A stretch of 64,000 bases of DNA, from NCBI RefSeq assembly GCF_000002075.1, contig NW_004797776.1:46320-110319 (forward strand), given 5' to 3'. Source of the DNA: Aplysia californica. Taxonomy: Eukaryota > Mollusca > Gastropoda > Aplysiida > Aplysiidae. Below, piece by piece: positions 50,201-56,299 of this stretch (positions are counted from its first letter, which is position 1; every line of letters begins with the position of its first letter). The translations under genes and the position numbers were made by a program. A model generated the notes under the pieces. The model was not told the DNA's origin, made no database searches, and saw only the letters and a program-made list of their open reading frames with translations.

Positions 50201-50855
50201 CTAGGGTCTGCTGGGGTAATGATCATTGTAAAGCACACAGTGCATGCCATAGAGCATGAATGGACGCTATATAAATGAAACTTTTATTATTATAATTATT
50301 ATTATTATTTTTTGTTTTAATTATTATGTTTTCAGAATGATTACTATTAATATTATTGTTATAATTATTATTTTGTTATCATGATCATTATTACTATTAT
50401 TATTATTATTATCAGTATCATCATCATTATAACTTTACATGACATACAAGAAAAGAAAAAAAGCTCCTGCCAAAAAGAAGAGAAAAGTATTTTTCTGTCG
50501 TCCTCAGCCTCTGGACGCCCACAACCTTCTCCGGCCGGAGACATTGGAGAGCCTGTTCTACATGTACCGGTTCACGGGGGACAAGAAGTACCGAGACTGG
50601 GGCTGGCAGATCTTCCTGGCCTTTGAGAAACACACGAAAGTTCCTGACGCCGGGTACTCCTCCATCCACAATGTGAAGGACGCAGGGAATCCCAGGTTCC
50701 GAGACAAGATGGAGAGTTTTTTCCTGTCGGAGACCTTGAAGTATCTCTATTTACTATTCAGCGATGATCCAAACTTGATCTCGCTAGATAAATTTGTGTT
50801 TAATAGTGAAGGACACCCGCTTCCTATAGACAAAGTGGCTGAGGCAGAGTTATAG
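23167..50855 (+). CDS. MAN1B1: ER mannosyl-oligosaccharide 1,2-alpha-mannosidase (GH47)
   Basis: Trims the middle-branch terminal mannose of Man9GlcNAc2 in the ER/Golgi and marks misfolded glycoproteins for ERAD; a type II membrane protein. Secure exons: 23167-23262, 28262-28483, 29283-29342, 37090-37135, 38246-38434, 40409-40557, 42997-43185, 45563-45750, 46951-47074, 48320-48514, 50508-50855; all phases agree. They give 601 aa, or about 660 with three possible stem exons (human 699). The tail [16 protein letters not shown] and [10 protein letters not shown] precede a membrane segment ([18 protein letters not shown]), then an acidic stem and the catalytic domain. GH47 acids and ligands are present: [31 protein letters not shown]. 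The Ca-binding NTEAHP is NSEGHP. The introns are full of transposons. A second copy of the last exon lies at 52372. Confidence 0.95.
23530..26702. mobile_element. 3.2-kb DNA transposon with DUF7869-type transposase, in MAN1B1 intron 1
   Basis: The ends are inverted repeats: left ATCGCTAGCCGCGTGATTCA then ACCGTCTAAGTG; right, reversed, ATCGCTAGCCGCATGATTCA then ACCGTCTAAGTG. Extra half-terminal copies (GTGATTCAACCACCTAAGTG) occur at 23750. The minus strand carries a broken transposase (24315-26106). No target duplication could be fixed. The superfamily was not assigned. Confidence 0.85.
24315..26106 (-). pseudogene. DUF7869-type transposase, broken
   Basis: Minus-strand pieces in order: a Ser/Thr/Pro-rich start (26106-25753), [16 protein letters not shown] (near 25700), [49 protein letters not shown] (25490-25200, a zinc-like motif), [13 protein letters not shown] and YIWHKGEG then IIYSDGC (25095-24817, with a catalytic-type Asp), [13 protein letters not shown] (near 24730) and [13 protein letters not shown] (24590-24315). 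Similar proteins are known in marine invertebrates as DUF7869 or RNase H-like transposases. There are at least four frame breaks and no single open frame. Confidence 0.75.
27090..27415 (+). repeat. Dispersed repeat D, copy 1
   Basis: GGACTCAAAAGAATCGATCG, TTTACAATGGCGTCTTACGA and the end TTTCACAAATATTAATATGT match 31790-32113. No coding capacity; it may be the tail of a non-LTR element. Confidence 0.65.
27611..28039 (-). mobile_element. MITE copy 2 (GGCGCTCGTCAA family)
   Basis: GTGTCACGACGCATGGAATC then AGGCGCTCGTCAA at the left; ACGAGCGCCAGATTTCACC and GCCTCACA at the right; orientation is opposite to copy 1. It ends about 220 bp before MAN1B1 exon 2. Confidence 0.8.
28262..28483 (+). CDS. 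MAN1B1: MAN1B1 exon 2 (membrane anchor, stem)
   Basis: Acceptor CCTATTAG, 74 codons, donor GTACCT, phase 0 both sides. [10 protein letters not shown] matches the WKQLSRLQR preceding the human transmembrane segment; about 18 hydrophobic residues follow, then an acidic stem ([19 protein letters not shown]). Confidence 0.9.
28511..28850 (-). mobile_element. SINE family B
   Basis: On the minus strand it starts GGTGGTGTCGGCCTAGTGGT (tRNA-like head), has the AAAGCACTATACATGAATTC and GTGGGAATGGTTACCC core, and ends TACAAATGCTATTTAAATTG with (ATT)n. Other copies are at 30662, 35920, 46503 and 49596. Confidence 0.8.
29086..29217 (+). repeat. 34-bp tandem repeat, four units
   Basis: GTTTTATTTGCAAGTCGAAT then GTCTTCCCAGCAA(T/C), at 29086, 29120, 29154 and 29188; nearly identical. 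It lies 65 bp before MAN1B1 exon 3. Confidence 0.95.
29283..29342 (+). CDS. MAN1B1: MAN1B1 exon 3 (stem)
   Basis: Acceptor TTTCTATAG, 20 codons ([20 protein letters not shown]), donor GTGAGA, phase 0. A charged, coiled-coil-like stem piece. Confidence 0.7.
29885..29917 (+). CDS. MAN1B1: Possible MAN1B1 stem mini-exon
   Basis: TTTTTGTAG acceptor, 33 bp coding [11 protein letters not shown], donor GTTACT (weak). It keeps phase 0. Unproven; it could be skipped. Confidence 0.35.
30150..30285 (+). repeat. Dispersed repeat E, copy 1
   Basis: GGTTGGAGGGTGCCACTGGC, TCTTTACTTTTCCTCTGTTG, CAGCACTAAATGACCATTAT. Also at 31620-31757 and 45411-45542. Probably part of the SINE A group. Confidence 0.65.
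30662..30985 (-). mobile_element. SINE family B, head truncated
   Basis: B-box GGGTTCGAATCC-like (CGGGTTCGAATCCC reversed at 30950-30963), the core CACTTTACACGAATTTTCC and the GCGCTATACAAATGCTATC tail. The first bases of the tRNA-like head are missing. Confidence 0.8.
31110..31229 (+). CDS. MAN1B1: Possible MAN1B1 stem exon, donor unclear
   Basis: Acceptor CACTTGCAG and an open, hydrophilic phase-0 frame: [19 protein letters not shown], then [20 protein letters not shown]. The end given is one option (GGA followed by GTCGAC); donors there are weak and other GTs give phase 1. Confidence 0.3.
31620..31757 (+). repeat. Dispersed repeat E, copy 2
   Basis: GGAGGGCACGGCACCACTGG, CAGCACTAAATGACCATTAT, ending TTTACTCAAAC. 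Confidence 0.65.
31790..32113 (+). repeat. Dispersed repeat D, copy 2
   Basis: AGCTGGGTACCCGTTCGATG, AAGAATCGATCATAAAATCA, ending ATATATATAGATGA. Same order of blocks as 27090. Confidence 0.65.
32722..32958. mobile_element. 237-bp MITE nested in the piggyBac
   Basis: GTGAAGCGTGCTGACGAAAT then GAGTTACTTCTCG at the left, and its reverse complement (one mismatch) at 32926-32958. The centre is non-coding. Near-identical ends suggest a young insertion. Confidence 0.8.
33317..34480 (+). pseudogene. piggyBac transposase (DDE_Tnp_1_7), broken
   Basis: Pieces in order: [36 protein letters not shown], where the family's first catalytic Asp (DE-x-M) is His; [15 protein letters not shown] with the second Asp; [18 protein letters not shown] with the third; [11 protein letters not shown]; and a C-terminal Cys-rich end ([29 protein letters not shown]). 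The pieces lie in different frames and contain stops, so there is no active enzyme. The N-terminus is missing. Confidence 0.85.
34660..34990. other. Intron DNA without recognised features
   Basis: AT-rich MAN1B1 intron sequence; nothing recognised. Confidence 0.4.
35001..35036 (+). CDS. MAN1B1: Possible MAN1B1 stem mini-exon
   Basis: A good acceptor (TTTTTTCTTAAAG) and a near-perfect donor (GTAAGTAA) enclose 36 bp, [12 protein letters not shown], phase 0. The frame stays open to 35177, so a longer exon ending at a later GT (35128) is possible. Confidence 0.4.
35920..36245 (-). mobile_element. SINE family B, diverged
   Basis: GTGGCATCAGTGGACTAATG (head, minus strand), CCCACCTGGGTGTAGTGAGG (plus) core, CCAGCAGACCCTCTGAAAC. 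More diverged than the copy at 46503. Confidence 0.75.
36352..36478 (+). mobile_element. SINE A-related fragment
   Basis: GTGCTCTGGTGTGGTTTGCT, TTACTCTCTTGTAACACCTC, TGTTGCAAGTGCCATAAGAC. A short variant of the SINE A 3' part. Others at 36828-37008, 37966-38146, 45907-46084, 56160-56295, 60338-60450 and 63776-63922. Confidence 0.65.
36828..37008 (+). mobile_element. SINE A-related fragment
   Basis: TGTTGGCAGGTGCTCTGATG to GTTGCAAGTGGCATAAAACT. It lies 80 bp before the MAN1B1 exon at 37090. Confidence 0.65.
37090..37135 (+). CDS. MAN1B1: MAN1B1 exon before the catalytic domain
   Basis: Acceptor GTTTTGCAG, donor GTAAGTGA. It codes [15 protein letters not shown] and ends in phase 1, fitting GQKQND of the next exon. 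LPP then a Tyr just before the GH47 start resembles human LPPARTQGTPVHLNY. Confidence 0.8.
37667..37895 (+). mobile_element. SINE family A, 3' two-thirds
   Basis: GGTAAGATCTAACACC, GTGTGCACGTTAAAGATCCC, ending GAGCGCTGTAAAACAC. Confidence 0.7.
37966..38146 (+). mobile_element. SINE A-related fragment
   Basis: GGTGGTTGGCAGGTGCACTG to GATGCAAGTGCAGTAAAACT; it lies 100 bp before the GH47 exon at 38246. Confidence 0.65.
38246..38434 (+). CDS. MAN1B1: MAN1B1 exon: GH47 start with HDEL
   Basis: [19 protein letters not shown], then [15 protein letters not shown] and [13 protein letters not shown]. The Glu of WGHDEL corresponds to human Glu330, one of the GH47 catalytic acids. Donor GTGAGT in phase 1. 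Confidence 0.97.
38688..39353. mobile_element. 666-bp DNA element with CAGGCCTG ends and 6-bp target duplication
   Basis: Left CAGGCCTGCCTATTTGTCCC; right, reversed, CAGGCCTGTCTAGTCCACTT. GGAGAA lies directly outside both ends (38682-38687, 39354-39359). Interior frames have no recognised domain. Possibly hAT-like, although hAT normally duplicates 8 bp. Confidence 0.75.
39814..40242 (+). mobile_element. MITE copy 3
   Basis: The best-kept copy: TGTGAGGCATTGTGGTGAAA and AATCAGGCGCTCGTCAAAAT at the left; AATTGACGAGCGCCTGATTC and ATCGTGACAC at the right. It ends about 165 bp before the MAN1B1 exon at 40409. Confidence 0.85.
40409..40557 (+). CDS. MAN1B1: MAN1B1 exon: GH47 helices
   Basis: Acceptor TCTTTCAG, donor GTGAGT, phase 1 to 0. 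[35 protein letters not shown]. The NLFE-x-x-IR-x-LGGLL pattern of GH47 is kept, with one Gly to Ser. Confidence 0.97.
40951..41955. mobile_element. Non-autonomous piggyBac-type element (TTAA)
   Basis: TTAA at 40947-40950 and 41956-41959. Ends CTCATTCGCTAC and, reversed, CTCATTCACTAC. The interior is AT-rich without a transposase. Confidence 0.75.
42160..42230 (+). mobile_element. Possible hAT terminus
   Basis: CAGGGGTCATCAAGCTGCGG then CTTGCAGGCC resembles hAT ends (CAGGGGTCxxCAA). The matching far end was not found. Confidence 0.4.
42440..42880 (-). mobile_element. piggyBac-related remnant with acidic N-terminal frame
   Basis: On the minus strand an open frame includes [17 protein letters not shown] and [14 protein letters not shown], the acid-rich start typical of piggyBac transposases. 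The flank has repeated AGCAGCGGTATAGGACxCTAA motifs, matching the element at 47199. No full ends were fixed. Confidence 0.5.
42997..43185 (+). CDS. MAN1B1: MAN1B1 exon: GH47 SDVN region
   Basis: [52 protein letters not shown]. Substrate-groove motifs PFSDVN and QLEF are present. Acceptor CTACAG, donor GTGAGT, phase 0. Confidence 0.97.
43475..45302. mobile_element. 1.8-kb DNA element with CATACCTGCCAAC ends, 6-bp duplication
   Basis: Left CATACCTGCCAAC; right, reversed, CACACCTGCCAAC. TTATTG lies directly outside both ends (43469-43474, 45303-45308). The interior holds a nested element (43885-44432) and sequence related to 16320-16490. No transposase was recognised. The superfamily is not assigned. 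Confidence 0.8.
43885..44432. mobile_element. 548-bp PIF/Harbinger-like MITE nested in the 1.8-kb element
   Basis: Left GGCCGGTCCCAGAGTGGCTC then TGTAGGTCTGACCTGTAGCT; the right end is nearly its exact reverse complement over about 40 bp. TAA flanks both sides (43882-43884, 44433-44435), as PIF/Harbinger elements produce. No transposase; the near-identical ends point to recent insertion. Confidence 0.85.
45411..45542 (+). repeat. Dispersed repeat E, copy 3, next to a MAN1B1 acceptor
   Basis: GGGTGGTTGGAGGATGCCAT to TATTGGAACTCAAAC. It ends 20 bp before the exon at 45563, so the pyrimidine tract and possibly the branch point come from or adjoin the repeat. Confidence 0.65.
45563..45750 (+). 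CDS. MAN1B1: MAN1B1 exon: catalytic Asp region
   Basis: [14 protein letters not shown] and [15 protein letters not shown]. The Asp in GDSYYEY corresponds to human Asp463. Acceptor TTGTGGCAG lies just after a dispersed repeat (45411-45542). Donor GTGAGT, phase 2. Confidence 0.97.
45907..46084 (+). mobile_element. SINE A-related fragment
   Basis: GTGGGTGGTTGGCGGGTGCT to GAGCGCTGTAAAACTTC. Confidence 0.65.
46503..46850 (+). mobile_element. SINE family B, best full copy
   Basis: Head GGCGTCGGTGGCCTAGTGGT (A box) and GTGGGTTTGAATCCCGTC (B box), core CCTTGGGAAAGGCACTTTAC and AGGTGGGAATGGGTACCCGG, tail ATGCGCTATACAAATGCTAT then CTATTATC. It is tRNA-derived. It lies about 100 bp before the MAN1B1 exon at 46951. 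Confidence 0.85.
46951..47074 (+). CDS. MAN1B1: MAN1B1 exon: GELLNGR region
   Basis: [20 protein letters not shown] and [18 protein letters not shown]. Acceptor CTTTTTCCAG, donor GTAAGT, phase 2 to 0. FIGEL-x-x-GR matches human FVGELAHGR. Confidence 0.97.
47199..47895 (-). mobile_element. piggyBac-related non-autonomous element
   Basis: Ends CCCTTAAAACCCT and AGGGTTTTAAGGG; outside, TTAA (47195-47198) and TTGA (47896-47899, one change from TTAA). A minus-strand frame (47613-47305) has an acid-rich [19 protein letters not shown] stretch. The right end has two AGCGGTTACCAGCGGTATAG units. Confidence 0.75.
48320..48514 (+). CDS. MAN1B1: MAN1B1 exon: DHLVCF and disulfide
   Basis: [20 protein letters not shown] and [15 protein letters not shown], then [11 protein letters not shown]. 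The His (human His524) and the two Cys that form the conserved GH47 disulfide (human 527/556) are all there. Donor GTATGT, phase 0. Confidence 0.97.
49090..49510 (-). mobile_element. MITE copy 4
   Basis: TGTCACGGCCTGATGAAATC then AGGTGCTCATCAA; right end GACGAGCTCATGATCTCACC and CCACACA. AATA flanks both sides, a possible 4-bp target duplication. Confidence 0.75.
49596..49945 (-). mobile_element. SINE family B; duplication breakpoint inside its head
   Basis: Minus-strand head GGCGTTGGTAGTTTAGTGGT, tail with (TTA)n at 49596. The 1.86-kb duplication begins at 49909, within this head. Confidence 0.75.
50085..50290 (+). mobile_element. SINE family B, 3' half (repeated at 51949-52155)
   Basis: ACAGTGAAAGATTTGGTCGG, GGCTGCTTGCACTGTATGC, GGTCTGCTGGGGTAATGATC and CTATATAAATGAAAC with (TTA)n. 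The copy at 51949 is part of the tandem duplication. Confidence 0.75.
50508..50855 (+). CDS. MAN1B1: MAN1B1 terminal exon, copy 1
   Basis: Acceptor [29 protein letters not shown] holds the RPE catalytic Glu (human Glu599); then [41 protein letters not shown] and [10 protein letters not shown], the Ca-site motif with Ser for Thr. Stop TAG at 50853-50855. The whole exon is repeated at 52372. Confidence 0.97.
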   Translation, partial: PLDAHNLLRPETLESLFYMYRFTGDKKYRDWGWQIFLAFEKHTKVPDAGYSSIHNVKDAGNPRFRDKMESFFLSETLKYLYLLFSDDPNLISLDKFVFNSEGHPLPIDKVAEAEL

Positions 50856-50980
50856 AAATGGTTATAGTGTCTGTTAAAGATTGGGTAGTTTAGGTTACCT
50901 CACCTAACAGTTTGATGGTGTTTTGGCTTAAGGTGTTTCTCTGTATTTTGACTGGGGATCATTTGCCAAGTTGAAATTTC

Positions 50981-51120
50981 TTTTTCTTCTTCTTCTTCTT
51001 CTTCTTCTTCTTCTTCTTCTTCTTCTTCTTCTTCTTTTTCTTCTTCTTCTTCTTCTTTTTCTTCTTCTTCTTCTTCTTCTTCGTCTTCTTCTTCTTCGTC
51101 TTCTTCTTCTTCTGCTGCTA
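50981..51120. repeat. (CTT)n microsatellite after MAN1B1 exon copy 1
   Basis: About 130 bp of CTT with CGT and CTG variants, in the 3' UTR. Copy 2 has a shorter form at 52843-52976. Confidence 0.95.
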
Positions 51121-52371
51121 CTTCTCCTACTCTTTTCTTTTTGTTCTCCCCCTACTCCTGTTCATCCTTTCTTTATCGTTGCCTCTGAGACCACAGGTTT
51201 TTGAGCCTTTCGTGTCAGTAATTATTACTGACGTTACGTCTATGCCCTATTTTTTTCTCTTGATCATAATGTCTCCTGCCTTTCACTCAGCCATATGATG
51301 TTTTTGAGGGGTTTCTCATTCATTTAGACTGACCAGAGTTCCTACAGATCATGGTAGGCATTGATTTAGAATATTTGTTAGGGGATTCAGGCTTGCTCTG
51401 CCATCTTCAGCTTGCAGAAAGTTGGTGTGTCCAGTATTTCCCACCCGTACATTCTTTACAGTGAACATGGTGTGCCGTACCAAATGCCATAAAGGAAGTA
51501 TCAAAACAACTTGATCCCATATAGGCTTAGTGGGCCTGTTCTGTAATTCTTTTGCCAGTTCAAGCGCAAAGGAACAACTTAGATGGGACTATGAAATCGT
51601 GTGATCAAACTGAAGGATATGAGAATTGCCTAAATTGCAAAGTCTTGGGGAGAGAGAGAGAGATAGTCTTTCATTCCCTTCCTTTGTTTTAAATCCATAA
51701 TGGGTCATTCTTGAAATATGGTTAAATAAGCTTGCAGCATTTATAAGGGCATAAAACCTAAAATATATCATCAGTCCAGTAGCCTAACCACTAAACTACC
51801 AACGCCATATATAGACTGTACCTTTTCTCCATACTGTCGTTGTTGTCAGTCCAGTTCTTTGTGCTTTGTGAATGCAGGGTCCATTCAGCGGGAAAGAAAA
51901 AATAGACCCATGGGACGTGATGGTGTAAAGACATGACCTACTTAATATTTTTTGGGAATCTACTTTATAAACAGTGAAAGATTTTGTCGGTTTGTTTGTG
52001 TTTTAGTGCTTTATTGGCTGCTTGCACTGTATGCTTCCTAGTAAGTGGAGAATATGTCTGTGTTCTAGGGTCTGCTGGGGTAATGATCATTGTAAAGCAC
52101 ACAGTGCATGCCATAGAGCATGAATGGACGCTATATAAATGAAACTTTTATTATTATAATTATTATTATTATTTTTTGTTTTTATTATTATGTTTTCAGA
52201 ATGATTACTATTAATATTATTGTTATAATTATTATTTTGTTATCATGATCATTATTATTATTATTATTATTATTATCAGTATCATCATCATTATAACTTT
52301 ACATGACATACAAGAAAAGAAAAAAAGCTCCTGCCAAAAAGAAGAGAAAAGTATTTTTCTGTCGTCCTCAG

Positions 52372-52719
52372 CCTCTGGACGCCCACAACCTTCTCCGGCC
52401 GGAGACATTGGAGAGCCTCTTCTACATGTACCGGTTCACGGGGGACAAGAAGTACCGAGACTGGGGCTGGCAGATCTTCCTGGCCTTTGAGAAACACACG
52501 AAAGTTCCTGATGCCGGGTACTCCTCCATCCACAATGTGAAGGACGCAGGGAATCCCAGGTTCCGAGACAAGATGGAGAGTTTTTTCTTGTCGGAGACCT
52601 TGAAGTATCTCTATTTACTATTCAGCGATGATCCAAACTTGATCTCGCTAGATAAATTTGTGTTTAATAGTGAAGGACACCCGCTTCCTATAGACAAAGT
52701 GGCTGAGGCAGAGTTATAG
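52372..52719 (+). CDS. MAN1B1: MAN1B1 terminal exon, duplicated copy 2
   Basis: Same 348 bp as 50508-50855 apart from three base changes, all silent (CTG/CTC Leu, GAC/GAT Asp, CTG/TTG Leu). It has its own acceptor TCCTCAG, so splicing from 48514 could reach either copy and give the same protein with different 3' UTRs. It is intact. It may be a true recent tandem duplication or two haplotypes placed in tandem by assembly. Confidence 0.85.
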   Translation, partial: PLDAHNLLRPETLESLFYMYRFTGDKKYRDWGWQIFLAFEKHTKVPDAGYSSIHNVKDAGNPRFRDKMESFFLSETLKYLYLLFSDDPNLISLDKFVFNSEGHPLPIDKVAEAEL

Positions 52720-52842
52720 AAATGGTTATAGTGTCTGTTAAAGATTGGGTAGTTTAGGTTACCTCACCTAACAGTTTGATGGTGTTTTGGCTTAAGGTGT
52801 TTCTCTGTATTTTGACTGGGGATCATTTGCCAAGTTGAAATT

Positions 52843-52976
52843 TCTTTTTTTCTTCTTCTTCTTTTTCTTCTTCTTCTTCTTCTTCTTCTTCTTCTTCTTC
52901 TTCTTCTTCTTCTTCTTCGTCTTCTTCTTCTTCTTCTTCTTTTTCTTCTTCTTCGTCTTCTTCTTCTTCTGCTGCT
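52843..52976. repeat. (CTT)n microsatellite after MAN1B1 exon copy 2
   Basis: Counterpart of 50981-51120 with different internal interruptions. Confidence 0.95.
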
Positions 52977-53948
52977 ACTTCTCCTACTCTTTTCTTTTTG
53001 TTCTCCCCCTACTCCTGTTCATCCTTTCTTTATCGTAGCCTCTGAGACCACAGGTTTTTGAGCCTTTCGTGTCAGTAATTATTACTGACGTTACGTCTAT
53101 GCCCTATTTTTTTCTCTTGATCATAATGTCTCCTGCCTTTCACTCAGCCATATGATGTTTTTGAGGGGTTTCTCATTCATTTAGACTGACCAGAGTTCCT
53201 ACAGATCATGGTAGGCATTGATTTAGAATATTTGTTAGGGGATTCAGGCTTGCTCTGCCATCTTCAGCTTGCAGAAAGTTGGTGTGTCCAGTATTTCCCA
53301 CCCGTACATTCTTTACAGTGAACATGGTGTGCCGTACCAATGCCATAAAGGAAGTATCAAAACAACTTGATCCCATATAGGCTTAGTGGGCCTGTTCTGT
53401 AATTCTTTTGCCAGTTCAAGCGCAAAGGAACAACTTAGATGGGACTATGAAATCGTGTGATCAAACTGAAGGATATGAGAATTGCCTAAATTGAAAAGTC
53501 TTGGGGAGAGAGAGAGATAGTCTTTCATTCCCTTCCTTTGTTTTAAATCCATAATGGGTCATTCTTGAAATACGGTTAAATAAGCTTGCAGCATTTATAA
53601 GGGCATAAAACCTAAAATATATCATCACAATTCTGTGTAAAAAGGTTGGTTTATAAGGTTTAGGGAAGTAACGGTTTTTTGCTTTCTTTTTAACTTTTGG
53701 GAAGGGGGGAGGGTGGGCGGGAGAAGAGGATTTGTTTTTCTTGTGCTATAGGTTCTATTTTTTTTTTCACACAATAAGATGTGGGGATATTTTTTACATA
53801 TCCTGTGACCTAAGGGTGAATGTTGTATAAATCTTTTTTTCCATGATATTTTATTTATTTCATGAAACTGAAGCTTTTTGCATCGACCTTAGAACTTAAA
53901 ATTGATGAGTTTTCCTTCGAAAGTTCAGTTGAAATTGAGGGATCAATA

Positions 53949-54797
53949 CAGTGGAACTCGGATTTAACGAGCTCGGATTCAACGAGAACTCGGATTCAAC
54001 GAGATGAGATAGATTCCCCGGTTTTTTCTTCTTTAAAATCAATAAAAGTAACCCGGATATAACGAGCACTTAAATCAGCGAGCTCAGATTCAACGAAGTC
54101 GCTTCCAGGGTGAACAGCCCCTGCAGACGTGGCTTCGCTGATTGTTCTCCCAGAACGAACTTTATCTATTCCTGGAAACCATTCATTGCACCTGCATCGT
54201 GAACCAGTTTTTACTTAACCGATTGCATGCGACCAATCAGCGGCCTTTTTCAATACCAACACTTGTGTTGTTGGCACGCGCACGTGTCTACTCTGGCGTG
54301 TGTCGGGGTCGGATGGGCGGCTTGCACATGTGTGACTGTGTCAACTGTGTGTGTGTGTGTCGAGGAGGGCACTAGCGGTCCGGGCGTTGAACGTCGCATA
54401 ATATAATATACAAACGCGTCACAGTCTTTTTTTCCCTTCGGCAACTGATCATTATTACAATAATAAGCTAGTCTTGACGTAGATCTATGTAGTGATTTGT
54501 GCGCTAGTCTATGGAATCAAAAGTTGCCATATGATAGGCTCTACACAGCAACTCAACTTTTTGGTCAACAATCGAGATGACACAGGTGTGTGTATTTGAA
54601 CGAATCGGTCTTTTTTTTACACAGCTCATAATATGCAGGCATTTCAGGCACTACTTTTGACTTCTCTTGTACATTACTTGCTCAGTGCTTGTACATGTAA
54701 TTATCTACACAAAACCTCGTGTTTGCTATAACGAACACTCGGATTCAACGAGATTTTAGGTCAGGTCTGACGACCTTGTTGAATCCGAGTTCCACTG
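53949..54797. mobile_element. 849-bp pogo/Tc1-mariner-type MITE, TA duplication
   Basis: TA flanks CAGTGGAACTCGGATTTAAC at the left; the right end, reversed, is CAGTGGAACTCGGATTCAAC. The left end carries three direct ACTCGGATTCAACGAG-type units. The interior (54300-54645) is shared with 19669-19985. There is no transposase. Confidence 0.85.
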
Positions 54798-54809
54798 TAT
54801 TACCGAAAC

Positions 54810-55500
54810 AAATATGTGCACTAAAAGCTGCTCTGAACATTTTGTGTCCTTTTTTTTGTGTGTTTGTTAGGGATATTTTTATATTTCAGTGATTTTCTAA
54901 ATCTCCTTTTGACAATTTGTGTTTAAGGGTAATGAATGCTTTGCAGACTTGTTCCAAGCATTATTGTTTACTATGTAGGACTGAGGGTAAAATATGGCCA
55001 GTCCGGAGCAAGAACATTCCATCCTCTGACTGCGTTATCTGCTTACTGAGGTACGACATCATGTTTGAAAAATGTAGAGAATGTAGAGAGCTATGCTGTT
55101 ACAGCCAGTTTGATTTCGTTATATGTGACAGTCATTCCTGTCTATGTGTCTGATGTAACTGTTTCATCATTATTTTCTCTTACAATTTATTTCTTAAAAG
55201 TGCTCTAGATCTAGGTGGCAACCCTAAGTTTTTTGGACAGATAACTCTTTTGTGACAATTTACACTACACATCATGTGAGTCTTCGCGACATATTGTGGC
55301 TGCTCGACTCATTGACTATCAAATGCATGATACATTGAGACCAGCAACACTCTGATCAACCTCAAGAAATACCGTGACCGACCAAAGGTCACATGATCAT
55401 GATGAGTTGTGGCTCATACATGTGTATATATATAACTCACACTGACTTGCTGCTGTACACAAGAGTAATCTCACAATCTCAGGGAACTATTGTTCTAACA
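54810..55500. other. Intergenic DNA downstream of MAN1B1
   Basis: A short open frame at 54917-55153 is Cys-rich but has no recognised motif. Nothing else was seen. Confidence 0.35.
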
Positions 55501-55504
55501 TTAG

Positions 55505-55670
55505 TGGCTGAATGGGTTCACCATTAGTATTAGCTCAGCTGGATATTTGTGTTCCTCTGATGCAAATATTCTGAGTTCGAATCTCCAATGAGGTGTTCTT
55601 GAATGTGATTTGCTTTTGGGAGTTTTCAGGGCTTTCTATCTCCTTGGCTTGACCCTATTTGTAACGATGG
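55505..55670 (+). mobile_element. tRNA-like SINE, family C
   Basis: TATTAGCTCAGCTGGATA (A box) and GAGTTCGAATCTCC (B box), followed by TTTTGGGAGTTTTCAGGG as in the copy at 12246. The tRNA stems are imperfect. Confidence 0.55.
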
Positions 55671-56159
55671 ATTAACTTATAAATCAGAATTCCTACTTTT
55701 TGAAAACTTTCACCGTGTTTGAAAAGACGTCTTATCCTTGCCATAATGTCAGTGACAAACACCTTTCTCTAGAATGATAGTCATATAAGGGAAAATGCCA
55801 GTGCCATATGTTTTAGAGCCAGCAAAAGTGATTGGTATGTTTTAGTGTTGAGTTCTTACCACAAAATTTTGAATTTGCAGATAAACGAGCAACCGTTTCT
55901 AATGTCCGCGAAGAAATGATTGGCTTGCTGGATCAAATTGTGGGCTGGCAGAGGTTTACTTGTATATTGCAATGGTTTATTATTTTATTCACTGCTCACT
56001 TAAGCAGTCTCTGTTCATTTTTGACGTGATAATGAGCAAGCGAAATGAGCCTTCGATGCTGATCTTAGCTGTGTGCACAAGTCAGCTTGCTTGCTCGCTC
56101 ACGATGACTCAACTCAATGTTACTTTGTGTGAGTTAGGGACCAACACAGCGACATAGCC

Positions 56160-56295
56160 AGTCCCTTATAACATCTATCGTTTTTATCTTTCTTCCTTTT
56201 TTGTGTTTGTTACTCTCTTGTAATGCTTCTGTCTTCAGCACTTACATGACCTTATTGTGTTGCAAATGCTGTAACACTCTTACTAAAACTTTTTT
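56160..56295 (+). mobile_element. SINE A-related fragment
   Basis: AGTCCCTTATAACATCTATC, TTACTCTCTTGTAATGC, GCAAATGCTGTAACACTC. Confidence 0.55.
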
Positions 56296-56299
56296 TAAA

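Larger units (their letters stand above)
49909..53626 (+). repeat. Tandem duplication of about 1.86 kb around the MAN1B1 last exon
   Basis: Copy 1 is 49909-51772 and copy 2 is 51773-53626. Copies differ at roughly ten bases plus length changes in the microsatellites. The unit starts inside the tRNA-like head of a SINE B copy and ends at ATATATCATC. It contains the intron end, acceptor, exon and 3' UTR. Confidence 0.9.

Noticed and set aside
50971-53038. Leu- and Phe-rich open frames after the MAN1B1 exons
   Set aside because: They are (CTT)n repeats in the 3' UTR.
55832-56157. Overlapping open frames resembling a transposase end
   Set aside because: Similarity is only an impression, without clear motifs or termini.
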